From contig JAVTVY010017408.1 in the NCBI GenBank assembly GCA_036873755.1, positions 1 to 64,000 of the forward strand: a DNA stretch of 64,000 nt, written 5' to 3'. This stretch comes from Hanleya hanleyi. Its lineage: Eukaryota; Mollusca; Polyplacophora; Lepidopleurida; Hanleyidae. The number at the start of each line of letters is the position of its first letter. Position 1 is the first letter of the stretch. Shown here piece after piece: positions 11,881 to 21,844 of this stretch. The notes beneath the pieces were generated by a model, which had not been told where the DNA came from, did not search any database, and saw nothing but the letters and a program-made list of their open reading frames with translations. A program made the translations under genes and the position numbers.

Positions 11881-12215
11881 ATCCAGTCATCCGGTGCATG
11901 TAAAATTAGGGGTATGACGTCACTTCCGGTTTGGGTGAATGGGGCGTGACCTGGGAACATGATAGGACATGTACCGACCTGTCTGTGGGGGTTTTCCCAC
12001 CAGAATTTCACTGACGTCTGCGCCTGCATCCGGGTATGCAGGAGGGTCTGTGTGTGAATGGGGTGTGACCTGGGAACATGATAGGAATGCATGTACTGAC
12101 CTGTCTGTGGGGTTTTTTCCCGGCCCCGGCCCGGCCCCCCAGCGCGCGCGCGCGGGTTCTCCGGCCGCAGCGCGCGCGCGCGTCATCACCGGAAGTGCGC
12201 GGATGAATGTCGGGT

Positions 12216-12262
12216 CAAAAGGTCAAAGGTCACATCCAGGTCAAAAGGTCAAAGGTCTCCCT
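12216..12262 (+). promoter_or_regulatory. AGGTCA direct-repeat motifs in the TIR
   Basis: AAAAGGTCAAAGGTC occurs twice within 45 bp and is repeated inverted at about 15,720-15,770. AGGTCA spaced by one base is the classic DR1 target of nuclear receptors such as RXR/HNF4 families. Whether it is used is inference; similar words also occur by chance in the AGGTCA satellite at 63.3 kb. Confidence 0.4.
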
Positions 12263-12778
12263 TTCGGCAAGGTTCGGCAACAATGTTGCGGCATCGATAT
12301 ACAGAGCTTGAACCCCAAAAAGGGGATTGTAAATTAACCTGGGAAGGATGGGCAGTTCCATTTGGACCAATCAGCGGTCGAGAAAAAGAGCCAATGAGCG
12401 ATCGATAAAAGAACCAATGGACGGGTACTAGAATTTCGCTCACGTCTGCGCCTACATCCGGGTACTGGGATGCTTTCGCCTACGTCCGCCCCTACATCCG
12501 GGTTCTTGTACACCCGGGTAATGTTTTCTGGACATGGATGGGTTACCTTTGGCTCCATTCTAGGCCACTGATTGGCTAATACGGTGTTCAAAGCCAGTTT
12601 CATGCATTAGGCTCATATAGAAAACACACAAGACAGGGTTTTTTGGTGAGATCTCATTTTGTTTTTTATTCGCGTGTGAGTGAGTGAGTGAGTGAGTGAG
12701 TGAGTGAGTGAGCGAGTGAGTGAGTGAGGCGTGCAAAACGCCCGTGAGGCGCCCCCAATTGTCACTAATTCTTCGAAA

Positions 12779-12842
12779 TGCAGTGACGCCCGTCAACGCC
12801 CGTAGTTACGCCTTAACGCTCTAACATAACGCCTTGACGCCA
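12779..12842. repeat. AACGCC-rich array next to the zinc-finger gene 3' end
   Basis: Six or more irregular copies of ACGCC(CGT/TTA), 8-12 bp apart. Related arrays lie at 13,750-13,795 and 13,849-13,925 in Element 1 and at 31,625-31,670, 31,740-31,840 and 33,045-33,145 in Element 2. Confidence 0.7.
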
Positions 12843-12922
12843 TGATATAGACCGGAGAGAGAACAACAACAACAAGGATGACACATGAGAGAACAACAAC
12901 AACAAGAAGTTTTTTCATATAG

Positions 12923-12928
12923 TTTATT
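12923..12928 (-). terminator. AATAAA signal of the Element 1 zinc-finger gene
   Basis: On the minus strand AATAAA lies about 190 nt past the stop codon and about 20 nt after the conserved stem-loop at 12,948-12,974. The same order, stem-loop then AATAAA, is found at the zinc-finger genes of Elements 2 and 3. Confidence 0.65.
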
Positions 12929-12947
12929 TTCCCCAATGTTACATCAT

Positions 12948-12974
12948 ACCCACGCTGGAGGAGCCGCGTTGGGT
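12948..12974 (-). ncRNA. Conserved 3' stem-loop of the zinc-finger transcript
   Basis: On the minus strand ACCCAACGC pairs with GCGTGGGT (one bulged A) around a loop GGCTCCTCCA. Homologues occur at 30,954-30,980, 33,651-33,678, 40,122-40,149 and 45,133-45,160. In Element 3 the middle pairs are changed on both sides, as expected of a structure kept by selection. Likely a 3' UTR processing or packaging signal (inference). Confidence 0.6.
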
Positions 12975-13114
12975 GTGTTTACAACTCAAGAAAACTCTTG
13001 TCCAATCAGAGGCCGCCATTTGCATCTGTTATATTCCTTCTTCTCCGTTAGATGTATTTTCGGTTGCTCTTGTCTGTCGCCATTTCAGAAAGTTCCATCT
13101 TTGCTCGGTGTGAC

Positions 13115-13690
13115 CTAAGCGTCGTCGTCGGGCAGGCCTGGATATTCTTCGGGCAGCATGTCCTGAAACAGTTGTTTGCGCATTCTGATCGCATTTTCCA
13201 GGGCCTCGGTGGGTGGTAGCCCCATAGCCTCTTCCAAGTGACGCTTGGTCTTCATGATGGACCTGTGCGTGGGGTCGCCTTTCATTTCAAGCGGTAGTAA
13301 GGTATACTGTTCATAGATCGCCATGGCTGTTTTCCTGATGCGAGGGCGCATTTGGGTGTATGCCTGTTGTAAATTATCCTCTCCGGCGTCCTCGATCGCT
13401 GCAGCGTAAGTATTGATAGCTGCTGTCACAATACGATCCCAGAAGGTAGGTTCTGCCTCACTTTCCACGGATGTGGGCTGACTATCTGAGGTCAAGCTCT
13501 CCGTATCACTAGATGGACTCTCAGCAATCTCTGTTTCGGTATCAGTCGATACACTCTCAGCAGTCTCTGTATCAGCATCCGCCTCAACGGACTCTTCGGA
13601 GTCTTCAATCCCATGTATATTTTTCTGGTGTCGCATCATATCGTAATGTCTGGTGAACGTGCGTTCGCACTCAGAGCAAGTATAAGCCAT
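13115..13690 (-). CDS. C2H2 zinc-finger protein of Element 1 (191 aa)
   Basis: The frame opens at 13,759, but I choose the ATG at 13,690 because a TATA box at 13,737-13,744 and an initiator A near 13,711 place the transcript start inside the longer frame; other family genes have ATG at the same distance. Residues 5-26 form one canonical C2H2 finger (C-x2-C-x12-H-x4-H). An acidic, Ser/Thr-rich linker follows (about residues 30-85). The last 105 residues form a helical domain ending A-x6-KQLF that aligns with the C-terminus of the adjacent ATPase (shared pattern DP.H..I....L...A....KKQLF). Probably a DNA-binding protein of the element. Its function is unknown; recognition of the TIR or of AACGCC arrays is a guess. 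Decayed copies lie in Element 2. Confidence 0.8.
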   Translation of the reverse strand: MAYTCSECERTFTRHYDMMRHQKNIHGIEDSEESVEADADTETAESVSTDTETEIAESPSSDTESLTSDSQPTSVESEAEPTFWDRIVTAAINTYAAAIEDAGEDNLQQAYTQMRPRIRKTAMAIYEQYTLLPLEMKGDPTHRSIMKTKRHLEEAMGLPPTEALENAIRMRKQLFQDMLPEEYPGLPDDDA

Positions 13691-13710
13691 GTTGACGGTT
13701 GAACGTCGAC

Positions 13711-13744
13711 TGTGCGTGTTTTTGGAAATACGCTTGCTTTTATA
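13711..13744 (-). promoter_or_regulatory. TATA box and initiator of the zinc-finger gene
   Basis: TATAAAAG at 13,744-13,737 (minus strand), a CAGTC initiator with A at 13,711 (33 nt on) and ATG at 13,690 (54 nt on). The predicted leader is only about 20 nt. Spacing matches the promoters at 33,250, 42,506 and 43,998. Confidence 0.7.
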
Positions 13745-13848
13745 GACAGTAACGCCCATCAGCGCTTAGCTTAACGCTTCAACGCCCTGGTGAATTAGCT
13801 CAGAAGCTCTGATTTCCATGGAATTGACTCCAATTCACCGAAATACAG

Positions 13849-13925
13849 TGACGCCCGTCAACGCCAGTCGTTACGCCTTAACGCCCGTCTCAACGCCTTA
13901 ACACACTTTCTTAACGCTTTAACGT
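13849..13925. repeat. AACGCC-rich array between the two Element 1 genes
   Basis: About eight irregular copies of (T/C)AACGCC..(T/C) at 8-12-bp steps. The array overlaps the final codons of the ATPase gene and lies about 105 bp upstream of the zinc-finger TATA box; a further few copies lie at 13,750-13,795. Confidence 0.7.
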
Positions 13926-15137
13926 CGTTTAATGATGCGTTCGAACAACTGTTTCTTTAGTGCTATTGCTCTGACATACGCCGCTTTCCAGTTCATGTCC
14001 GAGGTTTTCAACATCGACGCTGTTCTTTCAATTTCCATATGGACTGGGTCCTTATCCAACAATTTCATATGGGTCACGAGGTCGACATACCGCTGACGTA
14101 AAGCCCGTCGTAGTCTGGGTGCCAATCTGTTATGGGCTAAAATTGCGGCTTCCTCTTTCGAATACCCTTTGCGTTGAAACTTGTTTCCTGTGGCCTCCAA
14201 CATCTCGCCCAGCTCGGCGTCCATACTTTCTTTGAACAAATCCTTCCATAGCCTCGAGTTCACATTATGTTCTTCAACCTCGGGTTGGTCCTTCACGGTT
14301 GGGTGATATTCCGGGACTGATGGTATGAAGGGGCCCCGCTGTATGGGGGTGGGTTGCTGCTGCTGCCCTACCAGATGTGGACTCGGTGGATGGTGTCGGG
14401 ATATATGACGTTGCGGTGATGCCTCGCCGGGTAACAGGTGGGTCGTCAGCCGACGATCTTCCGAGGTATGGGCTTTTAAATCTACGAACAGGTAGCCGTA
14501 CGGACGGCTTGTCGCTTCTTGAAACGCCTGCATGAAATGGTCGATGTTCTGAGGGTAAATTCGACTAGCAAACACACGGATGTGTGCTCTGTCAATGGGA
14601 TTGGAGAACAACACAAAGTATTGGCAGTTCAAGGCAATATCTCTGGACGCCTTCTCTTGAGGAAAGAGATTCTGAGTCAAATAGATGACGGACAGATTGC
14701 GATGATGGGACCTTTTGGTGAATAGGTCGGCGATTTTCGAATTGTCCTTGGCCGCACTCATCAGATCATCGAGCACTACCACGTTGGTCTGCTCGGAATC
14801 GAAGTAATAGGGTTCGTCTATGTCGTGAGGAATTCCTGGGACAAAGCTCACATTCTGTAATCGCGTAGTTTCGTAGGCGCGCTGCCACTGGCTATAACAC
14901 CAAATAACACGTGTCGGAGCTGGGGTTGCCACACCTTCCTCTAGAAACTTCATCACCCAGGACGTCTTTCCACACCCCGTAGGGCCGCTCACCATCATCG
15001 TATAGGGATGTCCTACGCCACTTGGTGGACCTATAGTGGGACTTGGTGGTGTCTCTTGTCTATGCGTTAGACGCATGTCTGAGCATATTGTCGCGACGAG
15101 AGAGTGTCTTTTGACAGAACGGACATGTACTCGACAT
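13919..15137 (-). pseudogene. A32/FtsK-HerA-type P-loop ATPase with N-terminal zinc finger, frameshifted
   Basis: The long frame (421 codons, opening at 15,184) has Walker A GPTGCGKT at residues 67-74, Walker B VVVLDD at 135-140, a polar QN at 171-172 and a conserved TKRSHHRNLSVIYL block, matching packaging-type ATPases (A32/FtsK-HerA) of Polintons and relatives. Residues 310-420 repeat the C-terminal domain of the neighbouring zinc-finger protein. The promoter (TATA 15,189-15,196) points to an ATG at 15,137 in another frame; that frame reads C-x2-C-x12-H of a C2H2 finger and stops after 25 codons, while the ATPase frame supplies the last His in register. So the gene was a finger-ATPase fusion, now broken by a shift of about 2 nt near 15,076-15,080. 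A programmed frameshift or a short intron is less likely but not excluded. ATP-driven DNA translocation is the family role. Confidence 0.75.
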
Positions 15138-15165
15138 GGTACCCGGTCAAAGGATGGATACAGAC

Positions 15166-15196
15166 TGAGGCTAATGGTGTACAAACGACCTTATAT
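15166..15196 (-). promoter_or_regulatory. TATA box and initiator of the ATPase gene
   Basis: ATATAAGG at 15,196-15,189 on the minus strand and a TCAGTCT initiator with A at 15,166, about 29 nt downstream; ATG at 15,137. A recognisable copy of this segment remains in Element 2 at 33,765-33,815 (minus) and 29,255-29,310 (plus), although the ATPase gene is gone there. Confidence 0.65.
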
Positions 15197-15198
15197 GA

Positions 15199-15306
15199 CC
15201 ACTCACTCACTCACTCACTCACCGTCGTTAGTGCGTCCATGCGTTAAGACGGGCGTTGGGGACGCCTCACGGGCGTTTTGCACGCCTCACTCACTCACTC
15301 ACTCAC
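15199..15306. repeat. CACT microsatellites at the core/right-TIR junction
   Basis: Two ACTC runs (15,199-15,223 and 15,284-15,306) flank an ACGCC-rich segment. The left TIR has the matching GAGT run at 12,676-12,727, which is longer, so the arms have drifted in copy number. Confidence 0.8.
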
Positions 15307-17488
15307 ACGCGAATAAAAAACAAAATGAGATCTCACCAAAAAAACCCTGTCTTGTGTGTTTTCTATATGAGCATAATGCATGAAACTGGCTTTGAACACC
15401 GTATTAGCCAATCAGTGGCCTAGAATGGAGCCAAAGGTAACCCATCCATGTCCAGAAAACATTACCCGGGTGTACAAGAACCCGGATGTAGGCGCGGACG
15501 TAGGCGAAAGAATCCCAGTACCCAGATGTAGGCGCAGACGTGAGCGAAATTCTAGTACCCGTCCATTGGTTCTTTTATCGATCGCTCATTGGCTCTTTTT
15601 CTCGACCGCTGATTGGTCCAAATGGAACTGCCCATCCTTCCCAGGTTAATTTACAATCCCCTTTTGGGGTTCAAGCTCTGTATATCGATGCCGCAACATT
15701 GTTGCCGAAACTTGCCGAAAGGGAGACCTTTGACCTTTTGACCTGGATGTGACCTTTGACCTTTTGACCCGACATTCATCCGCGCACTTCCGGTTTTGAC
15801 GCGCGCGCGTGCTGCGGCCAGAGAACCCGCGCGCGCGCGCTGGGGGGCCGGGCCGGGGCCGGGAAAAAAACCCACAGACAGGTCAGTACTTGCATTCCTA
15901 TCATGTTCCCAGGTCACACCCCATTCACACACAGACCCTCCTGCATACCCGGATGCAGGCGCAGACGTCAGCGAAATTCTGGTGGGAAAACCCCCACAGA
16001 GAGGTCGGTACATGTCCTATCATCTTCCCAGGTCACGCCCCATTCACCCAAACCGGAAGTGACGTCATACTCCTAATTTTACATGCACCCACCCATGACT
16101 GGATGCCCCTTCACGAATGCTTCACTTTGATACCTCACTCGACTCCATCGGACCCTTCGTGGCCCACCTAGACCGCAAAAACGTCTATTTCCACACCCGT
16201 TTCCCACAATTCCCTGTCTGCGTATGCGCAGAATGTGGATAACGGCCGAGACACTACTCCAGGCGGTTGCTTCCTCACATAGGCTTCACATGGATACCGC
16301 ACTCGACTCCATCGGCCCATTAGTGGCTCGCCTAGACCCCAACACGTCTATTTCCATACACTTTCTCCACTGCGCATGCGCAGAATGACGTCAATTCCAC
16401 GTCACACCCAGCCCGTTGGAGACTTCCTCACGACTGCTTTACATGGATACCTCACTCGATCCCATCGGCCCACTAGTGGCCCACCTAAACCCCAACACGT
16501 CTATTTCTATACTACGGCCAGACTGCGCATGCGCAGACTATGGACAACGAACGACACACTAGCCCAGGCGGATGCTCCCTCACGAGAGCTTCAAAATAAG
16601 ACCTCATACGACACCATAGGATCATTAGGGGCTCACCTAAACCCTAACACGGCTATGTCCACACCCTTTTCCCAGAATTCCCTGTCTGTGCATGCGCAGA
16701 ATGTGCACAACGGCCGAGACACTAGTCCAATCGGATGCCCCCTAACCTAGGCTTCACAGTGATACCTCACTCAAATCCATCGGCTCATTAGTGGCTCACC
16801 TAGTTCCCACAACGTCTATTTCCATACACTTTGTCTATTGCGCATGCGCAGAATGACGATATTCCGACTACACATCCACCCAGTGGGATGCCCCCTCTCA
16901 TAGGCTTCACATGGATACCTCACTCGACCCCATCGGTCCATTAGTGGCTGCCCTAGACCCCAAAACGGCTATTTGCATACCCTTGGTCTACCGCGCATGC
17001 GCAGAATGACGATATTTCAACCCCACACCCAGCCCATCGGATGCCCCCTCACATAGGCTTCACATTGATATCTCATACAACTCCATCGGCCCATTAGGGG
17101 CTCCCCTAGATCCCAAAATGTCTATTTCCATACCCTTTGTCTACTGCGCATGCGCAGAATGACGTTAATTTCACGTCACACTCATCTCGTCGGATGCTCC
17201 TTCACGAATGCTTCACATTGATACCTCATACGACTCCATCGGACCACTAGTGGCCCACCTAGATCCCAAAACGTCTAGCGGGACCCATACCGGGTCCAGT
17301 TTTCGACACTAGATGACCACATCCCGACAAAATGGCCAGTTTTCGACACCGGACGTGCCGCCATCTTGGATATGTCCCATAATGCACCGGGTCAAAATAC
17401 TCGCTTCTGATTGGCTGAGGGCAGCGCTCCACCCAACCGGAAGTGACTGCTCCACAAATAAGAGGCAATTTACGCTTTTCCTACTACT
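15258..17488 (-). repeat. Element 1 right TIR
   Basis: Reverse complement of the left TIR, in the same block order. It lacks the extra AAGATGGCGGC copies found at 10,575-10,625. The very small divergence between arms over more than 2 kb implies recent insertion or arm-to-arm conversion. Confidence 0.85.
16130..17270 (-). repeat. Right-arm copy of the 150-bp subterminal array
   Basis: Inverted counterpart of the left array, with palindromic cores near 16,372, 16,525, 16,689, 16,840, 16,993 and 17,146. A core at about 16,220 has mutated to TGCGTATGCGCA. Confidence 0.9.
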
Positions 17489-17494
17489 CCTGAG

Positions 17495-18285
17495 CAAACT
17501 ATATTTGTTTCAGCGCAACTCAAACCATTCCCCAACCAAGATAGTTTGTAATATACTCGAACTGTGGAAGAGGTACTTTGGATACCAACATTTTGGTTGA
17601 AACTGACAAAGTCCAGAATAACAGCGCGAACGCAAATCATAGCGGCTGAGTACTAGTATAGGCTGTTCTCAACTGGTTTTACTCTAGTAAGTGCAGGCAT
17701 ATTATAATGAAGCAATAGACAGATAAACAACCCTATGTAATGTATATTTTGAATGCCCTGTTGTTCCGAACTTATACAGTACAGTCATTACAAGTTGGTG
17801 TCAGAATGCATGAAGGTTAGATTTCAACCTTAGTGCCACTTTGCGAAGGCATGGTGAAAGATACACCTTTCAGTTATAGACATGCAGACGTTGTTTGAAA
17901 TCGTCAAAGTTCTTATCAAGCAAGACCCTCGGATAGAATTAGATAACTTATCTTTACATATCATGTATGTTAAACCCTGGATGAATTTCCGTGATTTTAT
18001 TATGGTTTCATATAAATTTTTATTATACTGCACGATTCTATGATGAACAATGATCTGGACTTGAAAGATTATGTCCACCTGACTCTGAACCTTCGTTTTC
18101 CTATCTACTTTATGATAATTACCACCACTGCTCAGAATGCCCACCGGCTGTGCATTTAATGTCGTTCCTATATATATCATGATATTTCGGGATTCCGAAA
18201 AGGCGCCAAAAGAACTCTAGCCCCATTGAATCAGATCGTAATGGTGATTTATTCCTATAGGCTACAGATCGCAAAATATCCGGTA
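17495..18285. other. No gene recognised
   Basis: AT-rich flank of Element 1. The 116-codon minus-strand frame at 17,830-18,180 has no recognisable motif. Confidence 0.45.
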
Positions 18286-18286
18286 A

Positions 18287-18460
18287 TGAGTGAGTGAGTG
18301 AGTGAGTGAGTGAGTGAGTGAGTCAGTCCATCCGAATCCTTTCGTCGGCAAAATAAGAAGAACCGTTGACATTAGAACCTTGATTTTTGGCATGAAAGTA
18401 CATTAGGGCATCGTTACCAGCAAGTTCTGAGCTGACCGAATTCTGATGAAAATTTGATTT
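18287..18460 (+). repeat. Dispersed repeat, copy 2 (5' part)
   Basis: GAGT microsatellite followed by CAGTCCATCCGAAT, CGTCGGCAAAATAAG and ACATTAGAACCTTGA, matching 8,915-9,060; it stops before the tandem GATGAAAATT block. Confidence 0.75.
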
Positions 18461-19404
18461 ATAATTATATTTTTCATTATTTATTGATGGCTCAGCGAGT
18501 ACTCTGTCATGCCCATCGGGAACCCTTGGCTATATGTTTCACTGCATATATAACACAGTACAAAACCTGGTGGAATATGCCATCCGTAATTGTTTTGAGA
18601 GCTAGAGGTCACAGCAGTGTATCTGGGTCCCCCCAATAGGCCTATGAACAGATCAGAACTAACAGTCTGATAGGCTTGGGATTCGAGAATGCCATGGTGT
18701 AATAATTAAATTGTTCTTAGAGGTCAGAGCAGGGGAAACAAAAATAAACAGATCTGTCTGGGAGTTAAAAAAAATATCACAACAGATGGTACCGGTATTA
18801 CATTAAACCATCGACAGTACAGATTCTATGGGTTCACATGTTGACGTCTTTCTTAATTTATTACCGTTTCAGGGGACATTTGAACAGCTGCCGTTAACTT
18901 GAGACACACACTTTTGCTATATACACACATGTTTTGATTAAGTGCTACATTATGGGAAACGAAATTAAACAGATATGTAATCAGTATTAAGATGCTGTAT
19001 TTAAGATGCTAAGTACAATCCTCAAATTCTAAATTCATCAGATTGCCGATACCCAAAATGTGTTGTCTCATATATCTAGATAACAACGTGATGTAGAGAT
19101 GCTATTTATTCGTCTTTGTACCGGTCATTATCATCTTGTGCCGAGGTGTTGGTCTTGAGTTGAATTACCGTAAACTACATAAATGCTACCTTTCTACTAT
19201 AGGACTATATATAAGAATTTGTTGTATTGTTGGGAAAATAATGCGATTCAAAAAGTTGTTTTGGTCCTGGACAAGGGCACTGAAAACCATTAAAGAGATG
19301 TAACTGTATTTTCACACGTAAAGCCTGAAATCTACTGAACTTTTTATTATTCAATCTGTTTCCTTTAGATAAAAAATTGTGAAATTAAATCGGCGATCGT
19401 TATT
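18461..19404. other. AT-rich, nothing recognised
   Basis: No gene, tandem array or clear element end was seen. Confidence 0.45.
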
Positions 19405-19645
19405 TATTTTTGGAATGAAGGCGCATTAGGAGACTGTTACCAACAAGTTCTGAGCTGACCTACTTTTGATGAAAATTTCTGGTGATTTTTGATGAAAATC
19501 ACTGGTGATTCTGACTTGGGCAGTGCCCATCTTAATATAGGCAGGATTTCAACAGGGGGTGGGGATTTCCAAGAGTTCAGTTCGCGTCGGAGTCCTAATG
19601 CCTGCCCTACTTCGTAGGTCCTGTGACGTTAGTCACACTGCTCAT
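19405..19645 (+). repeat. Dispersed repeat, copy 3 (3' part)
   Basis: Matches 8,980-9,227 with few differences, from TTTTTGGAATGAAGG.GCATTAGG to CCTGTGACGTTAGTCACACTG, and lacks the GAGT-rich 5' end. Confidence 0.8.
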
Positions 19646-19702
19646 GTTGTATGAATGGTTGTTTTCCAATTTCGATGTTTTCCTGCAACACTGTTCACTT
19701 AA

Positions 19703-20244
19703 GGGCAAATCTAAGAAGATTCAAAATTACCCATCGAAATGATAGTCCTAGGCAGTGTTTGCCAAATATCTCCAAAATGGTTAAAAGGATTTGGATGAAA
19801 ATTTCGCATACAATGGTTCAGATTGTTGTGGTTATTCCAATGCAATTAGAAACCAAATATATTACTTTTTCACCAAGAAATCACTCTTGCCCATTTCCTG
19901 CTTGCAAATTTTCAATTTTGAAGCCATCCTCAATTCCTTTTCCAATTATCTGTGTGGGATCTAATTGTGATTGATTTAAAGGAAGTTTGTTGGGCGTTTT
20001 TAAATTCCTATCCAAGTAATGCACCCTGGCAGCCTTACAGTTCAATGCGGTAAGTTGCAAGAGTGATTTATTGGTGAAAAAGTAATATATTTGGTTTCTA
20101 ATTGCATTGGAATAACCACAACAATCTGAACCATTGTATGCGAAATTTTCATCCAAATCCTTTTAACCATTTTGGAGATATTTGGCAAACACTGCCTAGG
20201 ACTATCATTTCGATGGGTAATTTTGAATCTTCTTAGATTTGCCC
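19703..20244. mobile_element. 542-bp foldback MITE flanked by TTAA
   Basis: Arms 19,703-19,890 and about 20,058-20,244 are near-perfect inverted repeats beginning GGGCAAATCTAAGAAGATTC. TTAA lies outside both ends (19,699-19,702 and 20,245-20,248). The loop is about 165 bp. Open frames on both strands read the same arm and are not genes. TTAA duplications are typical of piggyBac-type insertions, but the GGG start is not the usual piggyBac end, so the superfamily is open. Confidence 0.75.
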
Positions 20245-20248
20245 TTAA

Positions 20249-21840
20249 GACTTCTGACATATTAAACCTGGAATCTTTTTTGAGTACAACACTATTGGGA
20301 TGCCTTATTCTGGAATTAGTGACGGGTTCTGCCCTATTATTTTAGTAGAGTATTCAACTGAACTAAATATAGGTGAAAATGAATGTATATTATGAGGCTA
20401 TTATGACTCGAAAATCCTGGCAAATCCTTTATTTTGATAGGCCACCGAGGCAGCTTTCCAGCCATACACAGTTTGTTACAATAGACGATGTTAAAATGAC
20501 GAAGTTTATCCCAACCCTCAATCCAACGTGTGCCTGTATGTTATTGAGGGTATCTATCTTTGATGTCAGATTTCTTTGTCACTAAGGTTCTTCAAAATGA
20601 CTTAAAATGACTTCGGTATATGATAAAATATAATGCCAGACATTTTTGGTCCATGATTCTGTTCCATTCTGGAAATATATCAAATAGATTAGTGGTGGAC
20701 ACGTTTTCCCCACCTCCAGGACCGCTAGGGGTAAAAATGACGTCATTTTTTCAAATTTCTTTTATTATTTTCATTCTCTAGTCAAAAGCGTGTGTTTTAT
20801 TTTGACATATAATATCTCTCGTTTTGATTTAACCAGTTAAGTACAAATGATCACGTTTCCCCCTACCCCCAATATAATTTTCACTAAATTAGCTCACGGC
20901 AAAAGCGCTGTAGTTACTTTATGCCCAGAAGGATTTTTGTTCTGTCACCACTGACTGGGCTGACCGGCATACCCTGCTCTTCCATGCTGTATATAGTCCA
21001 GTCAAATTGAGGTTTGACCCACCACAAATTGCAACAGAATTGTTTTTGCTGCAGTGCATTTCCGAAAGGTCTCTAGAATAACATACTAAAAGTCTACAAA
21101 CAGATATGCATGGGAAATATCTTAAATTTCAAGTTGAAATTCGAGGTATTTTTCTCGAAATTTCAGTGTTTACCTGTCTCTTGCTCCTATAAGAAAACCT
21201 TGTACTTGGTACTAAGCGTGAAAGAAATGGGTCATTACTCACACTCATTCCATCCGTTATCATATCAAGGTTATACTCAGCCTAAAATAATATAGGTAGA
21301 ATATTGTTTTTTCCATGAATAAGGACAGTTTATCATCCAGAAATCCAATTAATACATGGCCCAGGGTACAATATGCCATGGTGGTGAAAACATGTGTCTT
21401 CCCGGTGGATTTGCCCATAAGCGTAGATAGAGAACTGGTAGTTCAGCGTCATGCTATATGAATTTTTCATGGTAATATTCAGTCAGTTAACATTTTTGCC
21501 ATTAGCATAATCATATGAAAGAGGAACTCTCTCCCAAAATAAATGAAATGACAAGCTGTGATATATTTTCCTTCAACCGATAACTGTCACAGACAATATT
21601 CCCACACATGTAGATATCTCTCTATTATCACATGTGCCTTGTTGAAAAATACAGCTCTGCAAACCATAAATGATGTATCGCAATTGTGTATCAGATAGGT
21701 TTTGACGAAAGAAGAATAGTTATGCAGATCCTATCATCTAATTATCAAACAAATAATAATCTAGATTATAGGCAAACTGATGTTCTACCATGATGTTCTA
21801 CCATGCCATTTACCATGTTTCATTTTACATTTTCAACAAT
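20249..21840. other. No gene recognised
   Basis: AT-rich DNA with scattered short frames of 60-70 codons. Nothing could be tied to a family. Confidence 0.45.
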
Positions 21841-21844
21841 AAGG

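Larger units (their letters stand above)
10450..12757 (+). repeat. Element 1 left TIR
   Basis: Outside to inside: an AAGATGGCGGC repeat (10,571-10,632), about eight 150-bp units (10,700-11,880), two copies of a roughly 100-bp block with GACCTGTCTGTGG (11,970-12,120), a CG-alternating tract (12,118-12,185), AAAGGTCA repeats (12,216-12,262), a block with two ACATCCGGGT copies (12,420-12,510) and a GAGT microsatellite (12,676-12,727). Short frames read through it, including mirror pairs with the right arm, are repeat shadows. Confidence 0.85.
10450..17488. mobile_element. Element 1: Polinton-like 7.0-kb element with long TIRs
   Basis: Termini are AGTAGTAGGAAAAGCG at 10,450 and its exact complement ending at 17,488. 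The 6-mer CCTGAG flanks both ends (10,444-10,449 and 17,489-17,494). TIRs span about 10,450-12,757 and 15,258-17,488 and are nearly identical apart from one indel of about 48 bp near 10,575-10,625. The unique core carries a C2H2 zinc-finger gene and an ATPase gene, both on the minus strand. Polintons/Mavericks are known for 6-bp target duplications and 5'-AG termini, and encode an A32-like ATPase. The TIRs here are longer than usual and no polymerase, integrase, protease or capsid gene is visible. I infer a stripped Polinton-like or virus-derived element mobilised in trans. Confidence 0.85.

Noticed and set aside
15199..15306. CRISPR-like array
   Set aside because: The short, uniform repeats are a tetranucleotide microsatellite with no unique spacers.
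11236..16750. Mirror pairs of frames of 60-124 codons in both TIRs (for example 11,236-11,610 and 16,376-16,750)
   Set aside because: They are the same repeat read in inverted arms. Their similarity reflects TIR identity, not protein conservation.
19651..20260. Matching proteins on both strands at 19,651-19,974 and 20,042-20,260
   Set aside because: They are the two arms of the TTAA-flanked foldback element.
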